This document shows positions 43,006-53,743 of a DNA stretch of 64,000 nucleotides, piece after piece. Positions within the stretch are counted from its first letter, which is position 1; each line of letters begins with the position of its first letter. The notes beneath the pieces were generated by a model, which worked only from the letters and a program-made list of their open reading frames with translations, did not search any database and was not told where the DNA came from. The stretch covers positions 11,656,001 to 11,720,000 of the forward strand of contig JASFXZ010000016.1 of NCBI GenBank assembly GCA_032209605.1. The letters are read 5' to 3'. This DNA is from Mactromeris polynyma (lineage: Eukaryota > Mollusca > Bivalvia > Venerida > Mactridae). The position numbers were made by a program, and so were the translations under genes.

Positions 43006-43117
43006 ACATATATTGGGCTAATATTGCTTACTCTCATTGCATGGTGACGTCACATGTGACGTTTTCCGAAAATGACGTCACTTAAAAAAGAGGTTGGAAA
43101 TCTTACAGCGGCGCTCA
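43006..43117. mobile_element. Right half of a family P MITE
   Basis: Inner sequence (TATTGGGCTAATATTGCTTA), the paired TGACGTCA motifs, AAGAGGTTGGAAATC and the GCGGCGCTC end. Its inner edge abuts the broken M2 codon run of the orphan exon 8. Confidence 0.75.
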
Positions 43118-44050
43118 AATGGGTATTGATAAAACCAAGACGGAGGAACAATCTGCAAATGGTTAAGAAAACAATAGCAACACAACGGTCTAGTAGTCTT
43201 GGAACTTACAGTAAAAAAATCGAAAACTTGACGACTCGCCAATCTCTCATCTAACTGTTAATAATATAAGCACAACGTGGTCTGAGCTGGTATAAACTAA
43301 AAATATTTTGGCAAACATCTGACAATACCAGAACCTATAAATAGACCATTGCGTCATCCGTATGAAGACACCCGTCGAAGTTTAACGCCATCTCCGCAGT
43401 GTTTCAGTGAAGTACGGCGGTCAACTGAACAAACCAATATGCAGTAGTTACCTAGTAGTACTGAGCGATTGTTCCACTATCACTTGACAATTTCTCCTTA
43501 TGAAATAGCGGCGGAAAACAGATGACATTGGATGTACAATGTATTTACTTCAGCAAACTCCTCACGGAGAACAAACGCCGAACTCTTTTTACATACGACC
43601 TCGAGCGCTCTCCCGACTATTCAATGAGGTGAGCCAAAATTAAAACAAACACACCTAGTTACAATCGATAATAGTATGAATTCTAGTTAAATCCAATAAC
43701 AATTAAATGTAATCTATGAAAGCAACCGAGTACAAGACAAAGGTTTCATGTTACATGTATATTTGTAACACCGTAACACATGTTGTCATACCGTTATGTC
43801 TCATTGAAGAAGATGCTACATTCTGGTTACATAGTCGGTCTGATCAATTAAAGATTGTAAGAGGTTCTGTTTGTATTGCATAAATAAACAAGGAAGACAC
43901 ACCAATGAACAGACCATAATGGCCATGCTGTAAACAAATTAGATGCTGTCATGTATCCGCCCTGCAAACAATTCATGCATGTTGAAAAATATCAAAATGT
44001 TTGCAATTGCTACATTGTACAAATAGCGATCATTCAGACTATCTTAGAGC
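43118..44050. repeat. Receptor-unit 3' tail block after the orphan exons
   Basis: Same block as at 3233-4175, including the ACACAACGGTCT word and a decayed tRNA-like stretch near 43600-43620. Confidence 0.7.
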
Positions 44051-44239
44051 ATGACTGATTTTATTATCAGGGTAAAGACAACAACATATGGTAAAGACTC
44101 GTTCAGGTATGCAACCCCGGTGCTATGGAACTCTCTTCCTCAAGTATACAGGGATTGTACTAGTTGTAGTCAGTTCAGATATTTTATTTTAAATTGGGAT
44201 GCCAATAACTGTAGATGTTTTGCATGTAGGCAAGTGTAA
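44051..44239 (+). pseudogene. C-terminus of a LINE ORF2 (reverse transcriptase protein)
   Basis: 62 codons read RVKTTTYGKDSFRYATPVLW, then NSLPQVYRDC, a Phe-rich stretch and CRCFACRQV-stop. The pattern YGxxSFRYAxPxLWNSLP near the end followed by a Cys cluster is the usual C-terminus of I/Jockey/CR1-type LINE ORF2 proteins. The catalytic part is not here. The unit A counterpart (about 4100-4170) has lost most of it and keeps only the last residues. Confidence 0.7.
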
Positions 44240-44720
44240 ATGTTCTCATAGCACTCGGGTCTGATACAAACCTGTTCTGTTGTTTTGAGGATGTTCTTAT
44301 AGTTTGCTGTTCATGTGCTTTTATATGCTTGATGTTGTGCTTTTTTGTGCTTGATGTTGTGCTTTTATGTGATTGATGTTTTGCTTTTATGTGAAAGATG
44401 TTGTGCTTTTATGTGATAGATGTTGTGCTTTTATGTGATAGATGTTGTGCTTTTATGCGATAGATGTTGTGCTCTTATGTGATATATTTTATGCTCTTAT
44501 GTGATAGGTGTTGTTCTCTTATGTGACAGGTGTTGTGCTTTTATGAGTGTGATGTTCTGATTTTAGGTGCTTGATGTTATGATTTTATGTGCTTAGATGT
44601 TATGATTTTATATGATTGATGTTATGATTTGATGTGACTGATGATGTGCTTTTATGTGACTGATGTTGTGCTTTTAGGTGCTTGATATTTAATTTTATGT
44701 GAAATTAATTTAATGTGAAA
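44240..44720. repeat. 22-bp minisatellite, unit B copy
   Basis: Tandem units of GATGTTGTGCTTTTATGTGA type directly after the ORF2 stop region. Same array as 4240-4690, with different unit composition. Confidence 0.9.
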
Positions 44721-45107
44721 TTTGAGAAAGCTTTACTTATGATTATGTATGCATCTCCTTATTTATGCAATCTTGTAAGAGGACAACAAGACAATGCTAC
44801 AAACCAAATGTCAAAACTCTAAACCTTATGGTTTGGGACAAGAAGATTTTCAAAATTTACACTTTTAAAATTTATGTTTAGCTCCTGTGACCTAATTATG
44901 CAGCGAACCGGAACGATTTATGAAACTTTGAAAGAGGCCCACCCAAGGATCATTCCATTCAGTGTTATAGGAGGAGATGTTGGTTAAAGAAAATGTTGAA
45001 GCACGACGCACGATTCACGACGGCGAACGACGGTTATTCGTGGATCATAAAAGCTCCAACATTCACGAAATCGGAACTTTTCTCGACCAGTCCATACAAA
45101 AGAAAAT
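44721..45107. repeat. Interspersed repeat with CACGACG-rich end, unit B
   Basis: Longer version of 4691-4922, adding about 150 bp (GAAGATTTTCAAAATTTACA through TAGGAGGAGATGTTGG). No gene. Confidence 0.6.
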
Positions 45108-45334
45108 GAGCGCCGCTGTACGATTTCCAACCTCTTCTTTAAGTGACATCCATTTCCAGAAAACGTAACATGTGACGTCACTATGTACTGACAGTCAGCA
45201 ACATTTGCCTAATATGCCAATATGAAAATAATAATGTCGAGTAAATATTGTTTCCTGCTCGCAAATAGTGACATCACATGCTTTCTTGAAATAACGTTAC
45301 TTACAGAAGAGGTTGTAAATCCCAAGGTAGCGCT
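45108..45334. mobile_element. Palindromic MITE, family P (unit B copy)
   Basis: Orthologous to 4923-5150, with the same ends and TGACATC/TGACGTCA inner motifs. Confidence 0.85.
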
Positions 45335-46549
45335 AACATGGAGAAATACTTGCAAAGAAGGAAACAAAACCAAACCAGACGGAGGAGGTACAAGAAAATA
45401 GGGTATAGAAAAGCAAGATTTAAAATGAAAAGGTACTTGCAGGGAAGGGAAACAATAGATGGAATGGAAAGTACACGCATGTAGGGTATAAATAATACAC
45501 ATAATATCATTAACGAACTCAAGCATGTGAATGTTGACATACACAGGACGGCAGGACATAATAACAAAATAATGAATGTATCATAGAACACTTTGAAGAA
45601 GACAGCAGAAATAGTTTTCTTCCATAAATGCTGTTACTAAGCTTGCATTTCCTTGTATCAATTGTTTAGAAAGCAAGTGTTTCCAACTAGTTTGGGAGAC
45701 ACAACATTTGGCAGTAGTTGAGAAGTTCTTGATATGAAGCTTTTAAGTCGATAGTAAATGCTTCCCACCAACTGAAACAATCGGTATTTTTGCTGGCGAG
45801 TTGTCTTTGGTCAGGAGATAACCACTCCGTGGTCGCACTGTATTCAGTTTTAATTATACTCATGCCAACTGTCTTTTCCAGATGCGTGTCGTCGTTTCTA
45901 TTTATAATAAAGGCGTTATGTAAAATCCTGTATTGGGAAATAACCGTACTTAATGTAATCTGAACAATATATTTGGACTAGCACAGGGGAAACTTATTAA
46001 GGATTGGTGTGAATTGAGGGAGTGTTAGGAGTTGCAACCTGAAGCTAATTCAATGTTTTTGTTTCATTTCATTATTCGAAAGGTTTTTATCACATCAAAT
46101 ATGTCTACGTGTGTGTTTTATTGATTATAATCGATACTGCTAATTCAGAGAGAAGCTATCGGGTACCTGTCTCCTGTAAAATGAACGATGCTACAAATGT
46201 ATCAAATGTGTTTTTATAATGTAGTTCAGTCATGTGGGAAACGTTCGAGGATTGTTGACATTTCTCGATATTGATCTTTTGACTGCAGGTCTCAAACTGT
46301 CCCCGTGTCCTTATTTTATTCAGAATTTAATAGATCTACCAATGTATTGAAGTTGCTTGTCGGTTACACTGTAATATATACATAGATACAATTCAAGCGC
46401 CCCTTTTGTAATGATAAAAATGATATGATGGTTACCAAGACAAAACTAACCATATAACCTAGACATTCTGGAAATAACAGAATATCACTTATACAATGTG
46501 ATCTGAGATAAACAATTACTAGGCCACTTTTACATCAGACGTATGTCCA
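45335..46549. other. Duplicated flank in unit B, no gene seen
   Basis: Matches 5151-6407. No coding feature. Confidence 0.6.
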
Positions 46550-46561
46550 TCAAGGTATAGA
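46550..46561. other. Empty target site of the unit A retroelement
   Basis: TCAAGGTATAGA once, followed directly by TGTTTAAGTTCCCAAGTC, which in unit A stands only after the element (9878 onward). Confidence 0.95.
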
Positions 46562-46639
46562 TGTTTAAGTTCCCAAGTCGATATAAGATGGTTGTTTCGG
46601 GGTTAAAATGTTACTTTGACTTTCTTACGTTATATCCCT

Positions 46640-46870
46640 AATTAAAATGTTTAGTTGCGCATATAGCCTCCATGCGCTCGAATGAAAGCACGAACCCTGC
46701 GTCTTATCCCTCTAGTCACACGTCCAATCGTTTGATGGGACAACTGTAGCCACTGTCGATACCAAACTTCTTCCAGTTTACAAAGTATGTACAGGGGGGT
46801 CTAAAGCCTGAATACGACGGTAGAGAATGTCCAAAATATGCTCAATCGAATTCAAATCCGGACTCATAGC
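46640..46870 (-). pseudogene. Decayed Tc1-like transposase C-terminus, unit B
   Basis: Counterpart of 9959-10195 with further indels (for example GTACAGGGGGGTCTAAAG), so no long frame remains. Confidence 0.7.
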
Positions 46871-46874
46871 GGAT

Positions 46875-47930
46875 CAGATCATACACGGCAAGATGTCCAG
46901 AAGCGCATAATCTTTTTCCTTTTGTACGATTTACAACTTACCACGACAACTTCCAATTCAAGATGTTTGTCAATATTCTGAAAACTAAAACTATATGGTG
47001 AAAAAACCAAAGTTAGTGTTTTTTAAAGCATCAAAAAGACAAACCTCAGATTGGTTCTCAAAAATTCTTAAAAAATAGAATTAGGCAACAGTTTTACATA
47101 CCTGGTAGTTAATTTGACATCTGTTAAATCCCCATGATCGAGTGTTTCTATTGCTGTCGTTAACTGATTTCATTGAAACACAAAGGGATTTGAAAAAAAA
47201 TACGTTAATCTTAACAATTACAAAGGCAAAACGGGCACCAACCAAACATAAGTGGTGTTTGAAACTATTGACATTTGGTTAAAATAAAACATGTTCACTT
47301 TCCTAATATTATTTATATGTATCGAGTTTACATGGAACGCCTCATATACAAAGAAATCCCTCCCCAAAACATATCCAAGGGAAATATCACATTCGAAACA
47401 TTAGCACTTGAGGTGTAAGGGCAAATACCCATGGGAATAGGGAAGTGAGGACAGCCATGGATATTTTAAGGGGACGACAATGGAAAATGGATTCAATTCA
47501 TGGAAAACACCACAGGACAGCTGAAAAATGTAAAAGAGACCCACACAACTAAATGATGTTCGATACTATTGACTTTAAAATATGAAAACTCATCACTTGT
47601 CCTATTTAATTTTTATGTATCTAGGTTGGCCTAAAATACGTTTTTGAACATGCCGGGCCACGTGATCGGTGTTAACCTTACAGAACAACTTCCCCTTAGC
47701 ATGAACTTTTGAGAGATTCAGATTTCGGCTGTTGTATATATGTTGGTGCTCTAGAGTGGTTGCTTTGGTATAAGTTTAACACGGGTAAATTGACGATATT
47801 GTAAAAGAGACATGGTTGTTCAAGAAAGGTTAGACTGATGGTAAATTCATACATAATATAAATTTATAAGGCCATTCTTATAAAAATATTTCTTTGTGGT
47901 TAAGCGACCCGGAGTTTTAACAGTGGGTAG
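46875..47930. other. Unit-B-only insertion with R1 piece
   Basis: Absent in unit A between the Tc1 remnant and the promoter flank (junction at about 10200). Contains a decayed R1 at about 47330-47540 (ACATGGAACGCCTCATATAC). No coding feature seen. Confidence 0.6.
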
Positions 47931-48467
47931 AAGGTAGGTATGTTTTAGTTTAGTACTGTAATGGCTTTGTCAACAGTCTACTTGTACATACATGTATATG
48001 TATTGATACATTGTATGTATTATGTGTGTTTTACTTCTCATGTTGTGGCTTATCCACTCATTTTCATATAAAAGGATAAACAAAGTGTACATTCAATGTT
48101 GTCTTATCTTCAATTGTAGAAACATTCTATGATTTTTCTACGCGCAAGGAAAAGAAGACCGAAATAATTGTGTTATTGATGAACCTGAAAAGAAATCGAG
48201 AGGTGGCATGTTTAATGATTCGGCCCCGTAACTGCAAACAAACAATGTTTAAGGATGGCCTAAGGTTGTTGACGAGAACAGATGTTGTTAAATGGAACGT
48301 CGCTCGGAAGAGGTTACTACGTGTAAGCTAAGTATTTTAGTTGACAAATTATTGTCCCAGCAATACGGAATCCATTCCATACAGAACTAATCAATTGCGG
48401 CGACTCAGACGGAACTAATGTTATAGTGTCAGTAATAGAAAGTATTAAACGTTCGCGAGTGATCATA
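47931..48467 (+). promoter_or_regulatory. Conserved 5' flank of receptor copy 2
   Basis: Aligned with 10196-10744, with the last 50 bases before ATG almost unchanged. Confidence 0.4.
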
Positions 48468-48549
48468 ATGGACTTCAGAAAAATGTTCGAAAACATGTTA
48501 GAAGCTAAGGCATTATTTGTTTTGGTTGTTATAGCAACACACCTTCAAC
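48468..48549 (+). pseudogene. Receptor copy 2, exon 1
   Basis: Identical to copy 1 exon 1, donor CAAC|GTAAGT intact. Confidence 0.85.
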
Positions 48550-48954
48550 GTAAGTAATTTTATATATTTGATTTTTATGAGGATGTGTTTTTTTTCTCAT
48601 TGGAAATATTATACCCTCTACGCATATTTATGTTTTGTTTCAAACTTTCACTTTATTCAACATCAGAGACATGATGTTTAATTTGTCTGTTACCTAATTT
48701 TGCTCGTTTTAGTTTTATGTCATCCAAATGTGTAGGCTTTTTGTAGCCAATTTCTGCTATTTTATATGTTTTATACCTTAGACCCATGACATTTCATTTT
48801 GTAGTATAAATACACTAAACACGCATAAGTTGTACTAAAATATATGCAAGTTAAGTTGAGACTTACTTATTTGTCATCGATCGCGTAAAAAATGTTTAAG
48901 AACATGCATACATGCCTCTCTATGATAGCTTCCTTGATTACTGACCAGTAGTGG

Positions 48955-49080
48955 GATTTTCTACCTCTTCCGTAAGTGAGATCATTTCAAGAAAACGCAA
49001 CATGTGATGTCACTATTTGCAAGGCGGAAACAATATTTACTCCATATGGTCACTTCGTTTTCATATTGCTTATTGTCAAT
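48955..49080. mobile_element. Family P MITE, partial, intron 1 of copy 2
   Basis: Left-half features (TTCTACCTCTTCCGTAAGTG, AAGAAAACGCAACATGTGAT) followed by part of the interior (TTTACTCCATATGGTCACTT). The right end is missing. Confidence 0.65.
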
Positions 49081-49145
49081 TACGGAGCTCATAAAATTTG
49101 CGGTTCTGTGGGAATGATACAATAATTGGTATTACATTGTATAAT

Positions 49146-49385
49146 GAAAGGCCGTTGGTGACATTCACATTTCATTATTTCCTAGGAAAACCCGATTTCA
49201 AGAGTTCGACTTCATGAATTCATGATTATCTTCAAGAAATATGCATGTATAATATTGAATTCGGGAATTTGAAATCGTGAAGTAGAAATCTTGAAATCAC
49301 GAATTCAAGAACATGAATTCATGAAGTTGAAATCTTGACTTTCCTAGGAGAAAAATGAAAGTGTGAATGTCATCACCGGTCTTTC
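49146..49385. mobile_element. Long palindromic MITE, 240 bp
   Basis: GAAAGGCCGTTGGTGACATT at the left and the complement of CACCGGTCTTTC at the right, pairing inward through GTGAATGTCA and CCTAGG, with many GAATTCATGA-type words inside. It could fold into one long hairpin. Not found in copy 1. Confidence 0.8.
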
Positions 49386-49459
49386 GTATAACTTAATGCA
49401 TGTTATAAATCCAAAATGAGTGTGTATATACCTTTACCTGTGACAACACCAAATATCTT

Positions 49460-49690
49460 TATGATGAGCGCAGTCAGTTGAACTTTTACTGCAAGTCTGG
49501 AGCACGGAGGTTCAAACTCCGGTTGAGGTGTATGTTCTGTCTGATAAATTGAGAGAAGGTACGTCTAACATTATTCGTCCTCCAGCTTTCATTTACATGG
49601 AGAAGTTGACAGTTGCTGGCGGAAGAGCAGGTTAGTCCTGATTCGTAACCAAGGAGCACTGGTTAGGTCAAGTGACCGACGTACAGGACT
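49460..49690 (+). mobile_element. tRNA-derived SINE (family S), plus strand, most complete copy
   Basis: Head with GAGCGCAGTCAGTTGAAC (A-box side) and GGAGGTTCAAACTCCGG (B-box), followed by the body TGGCGGAAGAGCAGG, CTGATTCGTAACCAAGGAG and CACTGGTTAGGTCA. Use as the family reference in this window. Confidence 0.8.
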
Positions 49691-49752
49691 TAAATTATGT
49701 TGAACAACGACACAAACTGCGCCTACAATGAGAATGGAAGTTGTACATCATT

Positions 49753-49911
49753 AAAAGTAAAATAAGACCACCTCGAAAGTAAGAACATAATTTTCAAGTC
49801 CATTTTCACTGTTTCGCACTTTTTATTCAACCTCAACAAGAAGACCACCTCAATAAGAAGACCAGTTTTCAAGGGTCTCAAGCGTGGTCTTATTCTTGAA
49901 GTTTAACTGTA
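49753..49911. mobile_element. Small TIR element, family Q
   Basis: AGTAAAATAAGACCACCTCG to GAAGTTTAACTGTA, with the shared interior AAGTCCATTTTCACTGTTTC. Relative of 42498-42661. Confidence 0.7.
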
Positions 49912-50592
49912 TTTAAAGCATCTTTGGTGACAAGGTGATCTATACTCTTTTTTGTTATTTTAATTAATTGGTTCAAATCGAAAATTTAGTCATATTTCGG
50001 AAGAAAAATCAAAAGTACTGATTTGACGGGCGTTGGATGAAATTATAAGGGTAAAAACTGATCGACGAACAGGAAATGCCACATACAAAGTACACAGCCA
50101 CTCAAAGGACACACGGATACGTACTTTCAAGTACACAACTATAAAGCAGAAGGGATGAGGCACAAAATATATTTTATTTTAAAGACATTTTGTTTGCATA
50201 ATCTAAGGAATGGATGTCAATTTATGTAATACAACAACTGTACGCTAATTCAATATTTCGGCCAAAGTTGGTCAAATCCAAGACCACTGAATACTGTTAT
50301 AACACAATATTAATATAACACAGGCTAGTAAGTGTCTATATAAAAGTCAAAATACGTGATCATGATATATATTAATATGATATTGTGTAATTATAATACA
50401 GTGTATCCTATTTGCATTTGATGTAGACACTTCATTGGCTGTGTTAAATTCATACATGTATTGTGTTATCACAGTGTTCGATTCTCTTAAAAATGTCAAC
50501 TTTTTTATTCCGTGGTGAAATATTTATAAATTAAATATAAGCTTTAAATTTACAGAAAACATCACTTAAATACCACCTAAATAATAAGACTA

Positions 50593-52029
50593 CTGTGGAT
50601 TCATTAATTTTCGTTGGTACCAAATTTCGTGGTTTTGTCAAAATGGGCATTTCGTGGGGTACTTGAATTCGTGGTTTTTTGATTTTTGAAGCATAAATTA
50701 AAAAAGTAGTCTATAAGTCCAAAACAAATAAAATATATATGTCAATTAGAAAACAGTGACACGGACCCGAAAGATATACAGGTATTTTCTCACCTTTCAT
50801 TGTTATCGATGTTACATCGTGTGGCCCCGTTCCCTTAGTTAGCCACACTATGCAAGTGTCAATTAACACATTATATTGAGAATTATCTACCTATTGTTTA
50901 CATCACATGTCATTTAAATATGTCAATTAAGCACCAGTTAATCTGGCGCTAAACGAATTAACAATCAGTCAATAAAAGTTAATGCAAATCATCTTCGAAA
51001 TCACTCGCTTTTGAGAAACCAAACTATCGTCTACACACAAGCTAAATATAGAATTATGTTGATGTCGTGGCTAAAGTCCGGTAACGTCGTTACACGGTTA
51101 CCGTCAACTCCGGGGTTACCGAATCCAGAAGATGCTGCATCACCAATATTGTCTGAAGGACTGCTTTCATGATTGGTATACTTCCAAGATTATCTCAGCA
51201 TTTGACGAAGATGACGATACCATGGCTAATGTGGATCTGAAGATGTCAACGCTCAAACCCATTCATGCCAATTGGATCATTACTACACATGGGAAATTTG
51301 AAGATCGGCGAGATTTAGTTGTGAAGGGGTTTCAGTTAGCCGGACTTTGTTAAAAGTGATTGTTATTGTGTGATGATTACAAGTGACTGTACAGTGTGAC
51401 TGGAAATTGTGTTAATTCAGCGTAAAAATGATACCATCATTCATCATGATTGATCGTTAATGATATTATTATTTTGCTATTATTATTTAATAACATGTGA
51501 AAAACAAATTAAATTTCTTATAACTCTCTGTGATTGTTTGTTATTTTTTATCACTTATTTTATAACTGTCACAAACTGTATAATTACGCTATAACGACGA
51601 TACATTTCACACGTTGAGATTATACTTCCAACACACTGATCACAACGATATGAAAATATTCGTGTACTGTACTTGGAAGTAGAGCTGCTAAATATAGCAC
51701 ACCAGATCAACAACATCATCACAGAACTGACTACTCAACTTAATAATGACGAAGAATATATAACAAACATAAATAGTAAAAGCATTAATAGTTTATTGTT
51801 ATCAAATATTTACATTATATATACACCAACATGCTTATAAACTGACACAATTCACGGGAGGTAACCGCGTGTTAGCGGCGATGTTTATCTGGAGTGTACT
51901 AGTTTTCGGACATAGACTTTTCGGATACGATCGTAAGACAAAATTTTCGTTGGGTACTTGAATTCGTGGATAAGCTCAACCACGAAATCCACGAAATTTA
52001 ATGTTCAACGAAAATTAATGAATCCACAG
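50593..52029. mobile_element. 1.44-kb TIR transposon, TA target duplication, non-autonomous
   Basis: Perfect terminal inverted repeats of at least 23 bp: CTGTGGATTCATTAATTTTC at the left and its complement GAAAATTAATGAATCCACAG at the right, flanked by TA on both sides (50591-50592 and 52030-52031). A second CACGAAAT-type inverted motif lies just inside. The only sizeable frame is 51132-51353. Confidence 0.9.
51132..51353 (+). pseudogene. Possible transposase C-terminal remnant inside the TIR element
   Basis: 73 codons with acidic FDEDDDTMANVD, then LKPIHANWIITTHGKFE and a hydrophobic KGFQLAGLC end. An acidic patch followed by an LKPxHAxW motif and a G-F-x-x-A-G end recalls the C-terminus of pogo/Tigger-type transposases, but the catalytic part is absent and this match is from memory of the pattern only. 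Confidence 0.35.
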
Positions 52030-52180
52030 TATCTGAATAATAAGACCACCTCAAAATGATCAACACACTTTTCTAGTCCATTTTCACTGTTTTACTCTTT
52101 ATTCAACCTCAATATTTAGACCACTTCAATAATAAGACCGGTTTTCAAGAATCCCAAGAGGTTTTACTGTATATTGTCTA

Positions 52181-53743
52181 TTATATACTTACACGAAAAA
52201 GAAAGTGTGCACTTTTATATTGGGCATAACTTTTTTGTTACAAAGTTTAGATATACGGATTTATCATCATGAGTGAAGAAAATAACCCTTTACACATTGC
52301 ACCCATTTACCCTATATTTAAGCGCACAGACGGCTTTCAAATTTGACAGCAGGCTATTACGCAACTTTTCGCTCGTGCTACCCGTGCAACGTGTGTACAG
52401 GTACAGGTTGGCCCTGACCGATATCTTTACTTGTTATGCAATAATAAATCACAGTTCACTTTTGAATTTCACTCGTAAACAAGATGCCACGGCTTCAAGA
52501 AAACGAACGAATTCAGGCACTTCTGCAACTCGCAGCCGGCGTCAGCGTAGCTGACGTCGCTAGGCAGTTTAACTGCCATAGAAATACCATAATAAAACTC
52601 CGACGACGTTACCATCAGAATGGAAGCGTTAGAGATCGTCCACGATCCGGTAGACCGAAGGTGACAACGGCACGTCAGGATAGACATATGACGTTGACGC
52701 ACTTACGTCATCGGTTCAAAACCGCTACAAGCACTGCGCGAGAGCTTGGTGTATGTATGGATACGGTTCTAAACCGACTGCGGGCCAATGCAAACCCGTT
52801 AAGGGCTAGGAGGCCTTATGTAGGCCAGATCCTTAATAACAGACATCGTGCTCTCAGACTGGTCTGGGCCCCCGTCATCTCCGTTGGAACCGTGCCATGT
52901 GGTCTAGGGTGCTCTTTAGTGATGATGCGCGATTTAACCTTAGCACTGCTGACGGTAGAGTTCGGGTATTTAGACGTAAAGGGGAACGTTTTGACCAGAA
53001 CTGTGTATTAGAGCGAGATCGTTTTGGAGGGGGTAGTGTAATAGTCTGGGGAGGTATTATGGGCGGTAGGAAAACAGACCTTGTTGTTATTCATGGTAAT
53101 TTAAATGCCCAAGGTTATGTTGACCAAGTTTTATGCCCAGTTGTTATTCCTTTCCTACAACAGAACCTTGGTTGTTTAATGCATGATAACGCAAGGCCAC
53201 ATACTGCTATACTTTCCAGGAATTATCTCGCTAGAAATAACGTTAACGTCTTACCTTGGCCGGCTTGCTCTCCGGACAAGAATCCCATTGAACATTTATG
53301 GGATTTGCTTGGTCGGAGAGCAAGGAAAAACCATGTTATCAACAATATCAATGACTTGTGTGCAGCCTTAGTTCATGAATGGAACGCCATTCCCGCCGAC
53401 GTCATAAGATGTTACGTCAGGTCCATGCGATCTAGAATACTTGCGTTGATCCGTAGACGAGGAGGCCACAACAGATACTGATTAATTGTCACGTAACTTG
53501 ACAAATATCCGAAGGCAAAAAAGCAGTTACAAAACATTACAAATCCGCAACTTTTCACCCCTACGTTATTCACACGTAAAACAATGTTCTGATAATTCTC
53601 AAATTTCACTTAAAAGTAAAACATCGTGTTGCCAATACATTTTTGCACATTTTGATACCAAATTTGCCAATATTTTGCTTCTATAAGTATGAAAAAATTC
53701 CCTCTAACCAAGTGCACACTTTTTTTTCGTTTCAGTATATATA
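52181..53743 (+). mobile_element. Tc1-like transposon, nearly complete
   Basis: 34-bp terminal inverted repeats: left end with CACGAAAAAGAAAGTGTGCA (52181-52214) and right end with GTGCACACTTTTTTTTCGTT (53710-53743), in TA-rich flanks. One transposase gene on the plus strand. Lies 9 bp from the end of the family Q element and is absent from copy 1, so it landed after the duplication. Confidence 0.9.
52484..53481 (+). pseudogene. Tc1 transposase (DD34E) with one frameshift
   Basis: Cut-and-paste DNA transposase. The N-terminal helix-turn-helix pair includes VADVARQFNCHRNTI and a GRPKV hook between DNA-binding and catalytic domains. Catalytic residues: Asp in VLFSDDARF, Asp in MHDNARPH, and Glu in DKNPIEHLWD, with 34 residues between the last two, as in Tc1. 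The end GGHNRY is standard. Frames 52484-53011 and 52897-53481 are linked by an indel at the C-run near 52869-52873. About 330 residues if repaired, the normal size. A single lesion suggests recent activity. Confidence 0.9.

Larger units (their letters stand above)
50551..52171. mobile_element. Family Q element split by a nested insertion
   Basis: Left part TACAGAAAACATCACTTAAA to AATAATAAGAC (50551-50590) and right part from 52032 (TCTGAATAATAAGACCACC) to GGTTTTACTGTA join into one family Q element if 50593-52029 and one TA are removed. Confidence 0.8.
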
